This document shows, piece by piece, positions 48,811 to 56,900 of a stretch of 64,000 nt of DNA. The stretch lies in NCBI RefSeq assembly GCF_009707665.1, contig NZ_WLZW01000001.1, positions 1,612,001 through 1,676,000 of the forward strand, read 5' to 3'. The stretch comes from Planomicrobium sp. YIM 101495 (GTDB taxonomy: Bacteria > Bacillota > Bacilli > Bacillales_A > Planococcaceae). Below the pieces are notes generated by a model that did no database searches, was not told where the DNA came from, and was given only the letters and a program-made list of their open reading frames with translations. Position 1 is the first letter of the stretch, and each line of letters begins with the position of its first letter. Both the position numbers and the translations under genes were made by a program.

Positions 48811-51384
48811 GTGAAATACGTAAAACTTTTCTTTGTTTCCTTGCTGCTTGCCATCGTCGGACATGCCGTCTTCTTGGTGCAGCGGGCAAACGAACACTAT
48901 ATGGTCGGCATCAATGATGGCTTGTCGCAAATGACCGTGTTCAAGCAATTGCTTTATGAACACTACACGGCAGGCGAATTTTTCTACTCGTTTTCATTCG
49001 GCTTCGGAGCGGACATTTATAGCGGGTTGTCTTATTATTTCTCCACTTCGTTCGTCTTCGCTGCGACGGTGGCATTGTTCTTCCTATTGGAAAGCATCGG
49101 GCTCTTAAGCACGCCGGATGCTTTGCTGTGGGCACAGGCAGCAGTCTTCATCAGCACGGTGCGGCTTACAGCTGTACTGTTTTTGACGACGCTCGTGTTC
49201 CGTTACTTGAAACTTTCCTGGCCGGCCGCATTCATCGGCGCTGCCATCTACGGACTGTCCGGCATGTTTTTCCGGCATACGGTTTATTGGGAGTTTTTCG
49301 CGGATGCGTATTTATGGCTGCCGCTTCTCATTCTCGGTGTCGAAAAGATTTTCCGGGAACGGGCGCCTGGCTGGTTCCTTGCAGCCGCAGCCATCTCGCT
49401 CATTGATAATTTCTATTTCGCCTATATCAACTTCTTGCTGACGGCCATTTATATTCTGGTCCGCCTGTTCATCCCGCTCGCGCACGATGAGATCGAGCGG
49501 AAACGAGCACTGCTGTTGTTTTTGGTGACCGGGCTCATCAGTTTTGGCATCAGCGCCGTGTCCTTCATTCCAGCGGTTTACGCCTACTTGAACAATCACC
49601 GGCCGTCTTTCGAGCAGGACATCGCGTCGTTCGACTTTGCCGATAACATCTTGTTCACGAGCCGCTACATTGTGCTGCCAGCCATTTTCGTCCTATTCCT
49701 TTTCGTAGCAGGCTTTTATAAAAACCGGGCGTTCCGGCTATTTTCGATCCTCGGCTTCATCGGCATCGTCCTGCATTACAGCCCGCTCGCTGCCAGTGCG
49801 TTCAACGGCTTTTCCGCGCCGCAATACCGCTGGGAATATTTCCTCGCGCTTGTCGCGGGTGGTGCGGTCGCCGCTGCATTCGACCAGCTGCATAAGCTGA
49901 CGATGCGGCATGTACTCCTTGCCGTCTTTTCAAGTGCGTGCTTTTATTTCGCTTTCCTGACGGCCGACCCGGATCGCGATTGGAGCGAACCGGCATTTTA
50001 TGTTCCACTAATCGTTTGGGCGCTGACCGCGACGGTGCTCGTCCTGGTCACGCGATACCGGAAGTCCGGCTTCAAATGGATACTGCTCACCGGCACGATT
50101 GCCTCCCTCCTCCTTTCCGTCAACCTGTATCAGAAGGATTGGTTGCTTGAACGTGGCAACATCGAAGAAGTGAACGAAGAAATGATGACAAGCTCCGGTT
50201 TCGACGATCCGGAAGTCCGCAGGCTGATCGAAGAAATCCATGCACAGGCGGACGGGCAAACGTACCGCATCGACTGGATGGAAGGCGTCCGCAACAATAC
50301 GCCGATCGTCCAAGATTTCAGGGGCTTGAGCGCCTATTCAAGCATCTTGAATAAAAACTTGCTGTACTTCTATTTATACGATCTGCGAATCGACATGGGA
50401 CGCGAAAGTGTCAGCCGTTATGCGACACTCGGCAACCGCGCGAACTTGCATAGTATGATGCAAGGCACATATGTCATCCGTGAAAACGACGACACACAGA
50501 ACGTCCCGTACGGATTCACGGAAGTGCTCGCCTCAGACCATTACAAAGTGTATGAAAACCAAATGGAATTGCCGTTCGTCCGAAGTTCGTCCGCGGTCCA
50601 TACCGAAGAGCAGCTGGAAGATCGATCTGTTCTTGTCCGCGAACACGCCATGCTTTCCGGCATCGTCCTGGACATTCCGGCAACGGGCGCGCCAATTCCT
50701 GAGTCAGACGGCACCGACTTACCTTTCGTACTGTCGGAAGTCGGTGCACGCTTCGATGGGAAGACACTCCAAGTGACTGCTGCGGATGGCGGCATTGACT
50801 TGAGCGTCCAAGAACTGCAGCGCTTCGAAGGCGATTTCTATGTGTCGTTCCATCTGGAAAGCGAAGCCGCGGACAAAGGGTTCAATCTTGCGGTCAATGA
50901 CTACGTCACAAGCCGGAAATCCAATGCTTCTGTCTACAAGACGCACGTCGACGACTTGACCGTGCGCATTCCGGCAGCTGGGACAGTTGAAATCCGCCTG
51001 CCGGAAGGCGACTACCGATTGACGGACATCCGAATCGATTACGAGGATTACAGTACGCTGCAGGAAGCTGTACAGGCGGAAGACGGCTTGCGTGCGCTCG
51101 AATTGGACGGCAGCAGCATCCAGCTCACGTATGACAATCCGGAAGCGCATGACTTTGCGAAAATCGCCATTCCGTACGAAAAAGGCTGGGAAGCTTCCGT
51201 CAACGGGGAGAAAGTCGAGGTGTTAAAAGCCGATTACGCCATGATCGGCCTGCCGATTGAAGCTGGCGAAAACGCCATCACGCTCACTTACCGGCCACCG
51301 TTCTTTGCGGTCCTGCTTCTGATCACGGTGTTGTCCTTGCTTGGCAGCTTCTTCTTCCTCCGCCATTTCCGAAGATCGAAGTGA
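48811..51384 (+). CDS. YfhO family membrane glycosyltransferase
   Basis: This is a large membrane protein of about 857 residues. It has some 12 hydrophobic helices in the first 440 residues, including an N-terminal signal-anchor and the loop GINDGLSQMTVFKQLLYEHY with the acidic residue typical of GT-C enzymes. An extracellular beta-rich domain (about 480-825) and a last helix before a basic tail follow. B. subtilis YfhO transfers the sugar from the undecaprenyl carrier to lipoteichoic acid. GTG 48811 is preferred, preceded by GGTGAG; GTG 48802 is also possible. Confidence 0.88.
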   Translation: MKYVKLFFVSLLLAIVGHAVFLVQRANEHYMVGINDGLSQMTVFKQLLYEHYTAGEFFYSFSFGFGADIYSGLSYYFSTSFVFAATVALFFLLESIGLLSTPDALLWAQAAVFISTVRLTAVLFLTTLVFRYLKLSWPAAFIGAAIYGLSGMFFRHTVYWEFFADAYLWLPLLILGVEKIFRERAPGWFLAAAAISLIDNFYFAYINFLLTAIYILVRLFIPLAHDEIERKRALLLFLVTGLISFGISAVSFIPAVYAYLNNHRPSFEQDIASFDFADNILFTSRYIVLPAIFVLFLFVAGFYKNRAFRLFSILGFIGIVLHYSPLAASAFNGFSAPQYRWEYFLALVAGGAVAAAFDQLHKLTMRHVLLAVFSSACFYFAFLTADPDRDWSEPAFYVPLIVWALTATVLVLVTRYRKSGFKWILLTGTIASLLLSVNLYQKDWLLERGNIEEVNEEMMTSSGFDDPEVRRLIEEIHAQADGQTYRIDWMEGVRNNTPIVQDFRGLSAYSSILNKNLLYFYLYDLRIDMGRESVSRYATLGNRANLHSMMQGTYVIRENDDTQNVPYGFTEVLASDHYKVYENQMELPFVRSSSAVHTEEQLEDRSVLVREHAMLSGIVLDIPATGAPIPESDGTDLPFVLSEVGARFDGKTLQVTAADGGIDLSVQELQRFEGDFYVSFHLESEAADKGFNLAVNDYVTSRKSNASVYKTHVDDLTVRIPAAGTVEIRLPEGDYRLTDIRIDYEDYSTLQEAVQAEDGLRALELDGSSIQLTYDNPEAHDFAKIAIPYEKGWEASVNGEKVEVLKADYAMIGLPIEAGENAITLTYRPPFFAVLLLITVLSLLGSFFFLRHFRRSK

Positions 51385-51407
51385 GCCGCTATTATTTGGT
51401 GCTGGCT

Positions 51408-51432
51408 GTTTAGCTGTTTTTCGCAGGGGAAT
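51408..51432 (+). promoter_or_regulatory. SigB promoter for the SDR gene
   Basis: GTTTAG, 13 bases, GGGAAT, located just after the yfhO stop and 38 bases before the TTG start. Confidence 0.7.
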
Positions 51433-51469
51433 AGATAGGTGGAAGATACTTACTGAAGGAGTGATTGAG

Positions 51470-52345
51470 TTGAGTAAAGATCCATACGAAAAAATCGATG
51501 AACAGGTGGAACCACAAGTGCAAGATCGTCAGCCAGGGCTTGAGACAGAAATGACACCGGAGCCGATCTATGACGATGAATCTTACAAAGGCTCGGGCAA
51601 ATTGGACGGCAAAGTCGCGCTCATTACGGGCGGCGACTCAGGCATCGGCCGTGCTGTCGCAGTCGCCTATGCAAAAGAAGGCGCGAACGTGGCCATAGCC
51701 TACTTGGATGAGCACCAAGATGCGGAAGATACCGTGAAGGCGGTCGAAGCTTACGGCGTCCAGGCGATGAAGATCGCTGCGGATGTATCGGATGTGCAAG
51801 CTTGTAACCAGCTTGTGGCAGATGTCATCGGTGAGTTCGGCAAGCTGAATATCGTCGTCAACAACGCTGGTAAGCAATTCCCGGTGGACGATTTCCTCGA
51901 CATCACACCCGAGCAATTGAAAGTGACGTTCGAAACGAATATTTACAGCATGTTCTACATCACACAAGCCGCACTGCCGCATCTCGAAAAAGGCGACAGC
52001 ATCATCAATACTTCTTCCGTGACGGCATACCGCGGCTCGGAAGAATTGATCGATTATTCAGCGACGAAAGGGGCCATCACTGCATTCACCCGCTCGCTTG
52101 CCCAAAGTTTGAGCGAAAAAGGCATCCGGGTCAATTCTGTGGCACCAGGGCCAATCTGGACACCGCTCATTCCGGCTTCGTTCGGTGCGGAAAAAGTCGC
52201 CAGCCACGGCAGCGATACGTTGAAGGAACGACGCGGTCAGCCTGCGGAAGTCGCACCGGCATATGTCTACCTCGCTTCGCGTGACGGTTCGTATGTGACT
52301 GGGCAGGCGATTCATGTGAATGGTGGAGATTACATCTCTTCCTGA
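51470..52345 (+). CDS. SDR family oxidoreductase, general stress protein 39-like
   Basis: This 291-residue short-chain dehydrogenase has an acidic extension of about 45 residues, then the Rossmann motif LITGGDSGIGRAVA, NNAG in VVNNAGKQFPVD, and the catalytic Ser/Tyr/Lys in INTSSVTAY and LIDYSATKGAITAF. The C-terminus ends with YVTGQAIHVNGGDYISS. It closely resembles the SigB-dependent Gsp39/YdaD and YhdF oxidoreductases, whose substrates are unknown. TTG 51470 lies eight bases after AAGGAG. The SigB promoter upstream supports stress induction. Confidence 0.9.
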   Translation: MSKDPYEKIDEQVEPQVQDRQPGLETEMTPEPIYDDESYKGSGKLDGKVALITGGDSGIGRAVAVAYAKEGANVAIAYLDEHQDAEDTVKAVEAYGVQAMKIAADVSDVQACNQLVADVIGEFGKLNIVVNNAGKQFPVDDFLDITPEQLKVTFETNIYSMFYITQAALPHLEKGDSIINTSSVTAYRGSEELIDYSATKGAITAFTRSLAQSLSEKGIRVNSVAPGPIWTPLIPASFGAEKVASHGSDTLKERRGQPAEVAPAYVYLASRDGSYVTGQAIHVNGGDYISS

Positions 52346-52353
52346 GAAAGAAA

Positions 52354-52399
52354 AAGAGCTGCACGAGAAACCGATTTTCCGGCCTTCTGTGCAGCTCTT
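52354..52399. terminator. Bidirectional intrinsic terminator
   Basis: AAGAGCTGCAC and GTGCAGCTCTT arms with inner AGAA/TTCT pairing lie between convergent genes. Confidence 0.8.
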
Positions 52400-52406
52400 G
52401 TTTATT

Positions 52407-53105
52407 TTATGGAATTTTCTTTTCGATCACCGGCATATAGAAACGGACGTCCTGAAACGGGGAAAAGTGTGCAATCGGCTTTGTTCTGTGCAAATCTAGC
52501 GGGTGGAACGCAGCCATCGTGTTCGTCCTGATTTCCCCTTCCATCCGGTGAAGATCCCACGGAATATGGTCAATATCCACACAGATCAAGGACTTGCCAG
52601 GTTTTGTCCACAAACAATAACGTTCCGTCAGCCATTGTCCGAAAGCATCCGATAGGAGCGGCTCCGTGAAAGTCCGGAACGACATATCCAGCTCTTCCCG
52701 CTTGTGTCCTTTTTCCGTCAAGACACTTCGGAAATGATGGACGCCGCGCGCTTTTTTCTTTGTGATTTTCGCATGGCGGTATGGCAAGAATCCAGCCATA
52801 GACGCAGCTTCCACAGCGAGTGGACTATTTGCATCTAAACTGAAGAAATAGACTCCACTCCTACCCCCGTGCTTCACATACGTGCGGACATTCAATTCCA
52901 GAAAAGTGCGAGTGCCTGGAACCGATGGCAAAAAACGCGGCCGGGTCCCGGACACGTTGAATCCGACGACACCAAGCCATGCACTCCCTTCCGCAAGGTC
53001 CAGCTCTAACTCTTCCGGTACATGTAGGCGTAGCGATTCAGCCGGCACCGCCCAGTGCAAAAAAAAGACATCGTGCCATTTCTGTTTCATGATCCATCGG
53101 TCCAT
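52407..53105 (-). CDS. DUF2071 family protein (YqjF-like)
   Basis: This 232-residue soluble protein matches the YqjF/DUF2071 family: MKQKWHDVFFLHWAVPAESL at the start, then LRLHVPEELELDL, FLELNVRTYVKHGGRSGVYFFSL and a C-terminal PFQDVRFYMP. These proteins have an acetoacetate-decarboxylase-like fold, and their function is unknown. ATG 53105 follows GGGGAG by normal spacing. It sits directly behind the terminator of the Mn catalase operon and has no visible promoter, so read-through expression is likely. Confidence 0.85.
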   Translation of the reverse strand: MDRWIMKQKWHDVFFLHWAVPAESLRLHVPEELELDLAEGSAWLGVVGFNVSGTRPRFLPSVPGTRTFLELNVRTYVKHGGRSGVYFFSLDANSPLAVEAASMAGFLPYRHAKITKKKARGVHHFRSVLTEKGHKREELDMSFRTFTEPLLSDAFGQWLTERYCLWTKPGKSLICVDIDHIPWDLHRMEGEIRTNTMAAFHPLDLHRTKPIAHFSPFQDVRFYMPVIEKKIP

Positions 53106-53121
53106 CGGTCTGCTCCCCTCC

Positions 53122-53158
53122 AAAAAAATGGTGAAAGAAATCAATTGATTTCCTCACC
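53122..53158 (-). terminator. Terminator after the Mn catalase gene
   Basis: GGTGAGGAAATCA pairs with TGATTTCTTTCACC; ATTTTTTT follows on the minus strand. Confidence 0.75.
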
Positions 53159-53174
53159 ACTTCTTCCTGTTTGT

Positions 53175-54002
53175 TTATTCATCTTCGTCCGGCAAAGTAT
53201 CATGTGATTCCGGCGGACCCGGCTTCAGTACAGGGCGATTGGAAAATGCCTGGGCTTGTTCAAATTTGAAATCATGCCCATCCGGCGCTTTTTCTTTCAT
53301 CCACGGGAGGTCACCGCTGCTTTCGCCACCTTCAGAGAAATCATACAGTGTATGAGAGTACTGGCTTGCTTCCCATTCCGGCGGGACAGTCGATGGCACA
53401 ATGACCCCACCTTCTTTTGCCTGAAGATCTTCGATTGCTGCGAGCCATTGATTTTGGTGCATCGTGTCACGGGCCATCAGGAATGACAGCAAGTCTTTCA
53501 CGCCTTTGTCTTCTGTCATGCTGTATAGACGTGCCACTTGCAGCCTTCCCTGCGACTCGGCATTGACGTTGGCGCGGAAATCAGCAAGCAGGTTGCCACT
53601 TGATACCATATAGCCTGCACTCCACGGAATTCCCTGTGCATTCTCGGGAACTGCGCCGAGTCCTGAGACAATGGCATGGTGTGGGTTCATGCCACCCATA
53701 ATCGCTCCGACCACTGGATCGCTTGTCGCTTTTTCCTGCGCATACAACGGGGCCCCTTCAAGAAGACGCGCCACCATAGTCGCCAGCATCTCGATATGCC
53801 CAATTTCTTCCGTTGCCGTATCCAGCAGCAAGTCTTTGTATTTTTCATTTCCTCTTGTATTCCATCCTTGAAATAAATATTGCATGGCGACTGTCATCTC
53901 GCCGTATTGACCGCCAATCAATTCCTGCAGCAATTTGGCATAAGCTGCATCCGGCGCGTCTGGTTTTGCATGATATTGAAGTTCTTTTCTATGAAGAAAC
54001 AT
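53175..54002 (-). CDS. Manganese catalase
   Basis: This 275-residue ferritin-like di-manganese enzyme dismutates hydrogen peroxide. Metal ligands are seen in QYGEMTVAMQY (Glu), ATEEIGHIEMLATM (Glu and His), NVNAESQGRLQVARLY (Glu) and DTMHQNQWLAAI (His), so the site is intact. An acidic C-terminal tail ends PPESHDTLPDEDE. ATG 54002 follows GGAGG by nine bases. It is cotranscribed with the upstream hydrophilic protein gene (27-base gap) from a SigB-like promoter; it complements the heme catalase at 5001. Confidence 0.93.
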   Translation of the reverse strand: MFLHRKELQYHAKPDAPDAAYAKLLQELIGGQYGEMTVAMQYLFQGWNTRGNEKYKDLLLDTATEEIGHIEMLATMVARLLEGAPLYAQEKATSDPVVGAIMGGMNPHHAIVSGLGAVPENAQGIPWSAGYMVSSGNLLADFRANVNAESQGRLQVARLYSMTEDKGVKDLLSFLMARDTMHQNQWLAAIEDLQAKEGGVIVPSTVPPEWEASQYSHTLYDFSEGGESSGDLPWMKEKAPDGHDFKFEQAQAFSNRPVLKPGPPESHDTLPDEDE

Positions 54003-54029
54003 CTCGATCATCCTCCTCGAATTTTAACT

Positions 54030-54338
54030 TCATTCGCCATCTTCTGAATGGATACGTCCCACACTGTTTTTCTTCACATCTTTTGGATGGCCGCCGTCGT
54101 AATCGGAATCGCCGCCTCCCGCATTGAATTCCTTCTCACTCGAACTGCCCTTATCTCTGGAATGTCCATCTCCGTCTGAATGGAGGCTTCCCGGATTACC
54201 GGTTTTCGTATCTGCCGGCTGTCCGCCATCGTAATCGGATGCATTCCCGCCTGCATTGAAATTATTTTTTTCCGCATTTTCCTTTTGCCTTGTAAGGTCG
54301 CTCAATTGTTCATTACGCTGGCTTTTTTCGCTGCTCAC
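54030..54338 (-). CDS. Hydrophilic repeat-containing stress protein
   Basis: This is a protein of about 102 residues with no hydrophobic core, rich in Gly, Asp, Ser, Asn and Lys. It contains two imperfect copies of a 17-residue element, NNFNAGGNASDYDGGQP and KEFNAGGGDSDYDGGHP, with short spacers that also repeat (GSLHSDGDG, GRIHSEDGE). Such composition is typical of desiccation or GsiB-like stress proteins and predicts disorder. GTG 54338 follows GGAAGGGAGGGG; an in-frame ATG at 54371 would be almost leaderless relative to the SigB-type promoter at 54379. Family unrecognised. Confidence 0.7.
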   Translation of the reverse strand: MSSEKSQRNEQLSDLTRQKENAEKNNFNAGGNASDYDGGQPADTKTGNPGSLHSDGDGHSRDKGSSSEKEFNAGGGDSDYDGGHPKDVKKNSVGRIHSEDGE

Positions 54339-54378
54339 CTTTTGCCCCTCCCTTCCTTGCTGAGATTGCATTCATTGA

Positions 54379-54404
54379 TTACCCCCAGTGCATTCCATAA
54401 AAAC
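54379..54404 (-). promoter_or_regulatory. SigB-type promoter for the Mn catalase operon
   Basis: GTTTTT, 14 bases, GGGTAA on the minus strand, 40 bases upstream of the GTG start. Divergent from the element at 54437-54461. Confidence 0.55.
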
Positions 54405-54436
54405 CCTTTTCCCCTTAATTCGTTCTTTGTCTTCAC

Positions 54437-54461
54437 GTTTCACGAAAGCCTGGCGGGGTAA
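54437..54461 (+). promoter_or_regulatory. SigB promoter for the DJ-1-like gene
   Basis: GTTTCA, 13 bases, GGGTAA, 39 bases before the ATG. Confidence 0.65.
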
Positions 54462-54499
54462 ATGAATAACTAAGTGTATGAACGCAAGGAGGAGATTGC

Positions 54500-55204
54500 A
54501 TGGGGAAGGTATTGGCGGTCGTATCAAACGGCTACGTAGATGATTCGAACGATTACATGACAGGATGGTGGGCCGAGGAACTGTTCGAGCCGATCCTGGA
54601 ACTGGAAAAAGAAGGGCATGTGGTGGGCATCGCTTCCCCGGACGGAGGCAAGCCGGTCGTCGATCCGAAAAGCCTGGAAAAGGAAAACGACCCGGAAGGA
54701 ACATACAAAACGCTTTACGAGTCCGGCATCGTTGACAAAACGCTGCCGATCGTCGACGTGAAGGCGAGTGAATTCGATGCAGTATACATCGTCGGCGGGC
54801 ATGGGCCGATGTTCGACTTGGCGCATCACCACGATTTGCATGCCGTCTTGAACATCATCCATCTGCACGGCGGAATCATCGCTGCCATTTCGCACGGCGT
54901 CGCGCCACTGCTCTTCACGAAAATGACCGACGGCAGCGGCTTATTGGACGGTCTGAAAGTGACAGGCTATCCGACCAGCAAGGAACCGGAAGAAGTGAAA
55001 CAATTGCTTCCTTTCGATCTTGAGCAGGAGCTGTCACGAATTGCGGACTATTCAGCGGAGGAAGACGCGGAGACACACGTAGTCTGGGGGAGTCCACAGA
55101 TTTTGACCGCCCGCAGCCCGAACTCCTCCAAACGCTTTGGGGAAGAGCTGGCACAAGCGCTGAACCGGAAAGAAGAGCAAGAGGAAGCGAAATTTTTCGA
55201 TTAA
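54500..55204 (+). CDS. DJ-1/PfpI (Hsp31-like) family protein with Cys-to-Ser change
   Basis: This 234-residue protein of the DJ-1/ThiJ/PfpI superfamily is closest to the Hsp31/YDR533C-like branch (SNGYVDDSNDYMTGWWAEE, IASPDGGKPVVDPKS, AVYIVGGHGPMFDL). In active members the nucleophile elbow reads CHG; here it is ISHGVAPL with Ser131 in place of Cys and His132 kept. Loss of the cysteine should abolish glyoxalase/deglycase chemistry, so the protein may be a chaperone or use serine. The ATG follows AAGGAGG; a SigB promoter is upstream. Confidence 0.88.
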   Translation: MGKVLAVVSNGYVDDSNDYMTGWWAEELFEPILELEKEGHVVGIASPDGGKPVVDPKSLEKENDPEGTYKTLYESGIVDKTLPIVDVKASEFDAVYIVGGHGPMFDLAHHHDLHAVLNIIHLHGGIIAAISHGVAPLLFTKMTDGSGLLDGLKVTGYPTSKEPEEVKQLLPFDLEQELSRIADYSAEEDAETHVVWGSPQILTARSPNSSKRFGEELAQALNRKEEQEEAKFFD

Positions 55205-55224
55205 ACTACTTGACGTAAGGGTAT
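55199..55224 (+). promoter_or_regulatory. SigB promoter for the small membrane protein
   Basis: GATTAA, 14 bases, GGGTAT. The -35 overlaps the stop codon of the DJ-1-like gene, so the small gene has its own stress-induced transcript. Confidence 0.65.
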
Positions 55225-55258
55225 GGTGAAACAAGAGCAAAATAAGGGGAGGATTTTT

Positions 55259-55495
55259 ATGACGAATAAAAACAACGAACCTAATGACACGGACAATCTT
55301 GAACATAAAGATACCGACAAGTATATGGAAGCGAACAAAGAGACGATGGAACGTCCACCAAGCGAGCCGGAAGGTCTTTCAGAGCCACGAACGAAAGGCT
55401 ATCCGCCACTCCAAAAAGGATTCATCGTGTTCATCGTCGTCGTGCTGATCATCTTAGTCATCGGCATCAGTACAAACATGTTCGGACTCATGTAA
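55259..55495 (+). CDS. Small single-pass membrane protein under SigB control
   Basis: This 78-residue protein has a 55-residue hydrophilic, acidic N-terminal part (NEPNDTDNLEHKDTDKYMEA) and one C-terminal membrane helix FIVFIVVVLIILVIGI followed by a short STNMFGLM tail. It looks like a tail-anchored or stress-related membrane protein; no family is recognised. ATG 55259 follows GGGGAGGA; the longer frame from 55223 overlaps the promoter. Confidence 0.75.
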   Translation: MTNKNNEPNDTDNLEHKDTDKYMEANKETMERPPSEPEGLSEPRTKGYPPLQKGFIVFIVVVLIILVIGISTNMFGLM

Positions 55496-55499
55496 ATTC

Positions 55500-55538
55500 A
55501 AAGAAGCGCACCCGCAATCGCGGAAGCGCTTCTCTTTC
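55500..55538. terminator. Bidirectional intrinsic terminator
   Basis: AGAAGCGC and GCGCTTCT arms with CCGC/GCGG inner pairs lie between the small membrane protein gene and the convergent htrA gene. Confidence 0.75.
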
Positions 55539-55540
55539 GT

Positions 55541-56728
55541 TTACAGGCTTTCTGCCAAGGTCACTTGCAGCGTCTGCTGTTCACCGTCTCGGTACACGGT
55601 AATGGAGATAGTCTCACCGATTTCAACTTCGTTATACAAATATTGGCGAAGCTGAAGCACCGATTCGATTGCCTCGTCTCCCATTTTCACAATGACGTCT
55701 CCTGACTCCAGTCCACCTTCTGCCGCTCCCGAACCTGGTGAGACGGAATCCACAACTACGCCGCCTTCAACAGTCGCAGGCAGTTCAAGCTGTGCTTCTC
55801 TGTACTGCGCCGGTACTCTTCCCAGGTCGATGATTGTGACACCAAGTGCCGGCCGCTCGACTTCCCCTTTTTGTTCTAGATCCTCAATGATCGGAACTGC
55901 TGAATTAATCGGAATCGCAAGACCGATGCCTTCGACAGAAGCTTGGGCAATTTTCATCGAGTTGATGCCGATGACCTGTCCTTCGCTATTGATCAGCGCA
56001 CCGCCACTGTTCCCTGGATTAATCGCTGCGTCCGTCTGCAGGACTTCTGCCTGCCAGTCCACCGCTCCGTCCCCGTCGATATCAACCGGTACTGAACGCT
56101 CCGTTCCTGAGATCACACCTGTCGTTACTGATCCTGAGAATTGCAGGCCAAGCGGATTCCCGATCGCAATGACCGGCTCCCCAGCTTTCAAGACTGATGA
56201 ATCTCCGAAATTCGCAACTGTATCGATTGCTTTCCCTTCCACTTTCAGCACAGCCAAGTCGGTCCAAACATCTGCACCGAGCACTTCTGCCGGCAGTTCC
56301 GTTCCGTCAGCCATCGTTACGACGACATCCTCTGCTCCTTCAACGACGTGATTGTTTGTGACGATATAAGCAAAGTCGCCTTCTTTCTTATAGATGACAC
56401 CCGATCCGACGCCCGCTTCCTGCGATTCCGCTTCACTTGATTGCATGAACGGATTTTGACGCGCTGTCTGCATATTCGTCACGCCGACAACTGCCGCTGA
56501 TGTTGCGTCCACTGTTTCCGTCACGTCAGTCGTCACTACTTTCGAGACGCTCTCCAGTCCGCTAACCGTTTCGACCGGCGCATTCGCTGTGTCAAAAACG
56601 CCGTCACCATCCGATATCCCTGGCAAAATTGTCCCGGCAAGTACGACCCCTGCAAGCACTCCGCCAAATCCTGACAAAAAGTGACCTTTTCTTCCTTTGT
56701 TCGGCTCAGCCGATTTATAATAACCCAT
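55541..56728 (-). CDS. htrA: HtrA-like membrane-anchored serine protease
   Basis: This 395-residue S1C protease has an N-terminal anchor helix (GFGGVLAGVVLAGTILPG), an extracytoplasmic trypsin-like domain with His in VTNNHVVEG, Asp in WTDLAVLKV and Ser in NPGNSGGALINSEGQ, and one C-terminal PDZ domain (VVDSVSPGSGAAEGGLESGD). The triad is intact. It degrades misfolded secreted proteins. GGAGGAA precedes the ATG. Homologues are under CssRS control; I did not find a clear operator. A 12-bp palindrome lies 100 bases upstream (56827-56838). Confidence 0.93.
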   Translation of the reverse strand: MGYYKSAEPNKGRKGHFLSGFGGVLAGVVLAGTILPGISDGDGVFDTANAPVETVSGLESVSKVVTTDVTETVDATSAAVVGVTNMQTARQNPFMQSSEAESQEAGVGSGVIYKKEGDFAYIVTNNHVVEGAEDVVVTMADGTELPAEVLGADVWTDLAVLKVEGKAIDTVANFGDSSVLKAGEPVIAIGNPLGLQFSGSVTTGVISGTERSVPVDIDGDGAVDWQAEVLQTDAAINPGNSGGALINSEGQVIGINSMKIAQASVEGIGLAIPINSAVPIIEDLEQKGEVERPALGVTIIDLGRVPAQYREAQLELPATVEGGVVVDSVSPGSGAAEGGLESGDVIVKMGDEAIESVLQLRQYLYNEVEIGETISITVYRDGEQQTLQVTLAESL

Positions 56729-56856
56729 TCGTGATTCCTCCTCGTTTCGCTTTCGCTCTGTTCGAGCTATTGAAACTAGCTTAACAAGGAGTTATGAACA
56801 AACTATGACCGAAGTTTTAACAGATGTGAAACGTTTCAATCCAGCATGTATTTCTG

Positions 56857-56891
56857 CAAAAAAACAGGGACCGCACATTCGGCGGCCCCTG
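56857..56891 (-). terminator. Terminator after the ferredoxin reductase gene
   Basis: GCAGGGGCCGC pairs with GCGGTCCCTGT; T residues follow on the minus strand. Confidence 0.8.
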
Positions 56892-56900
56892 CTCCGTCAT

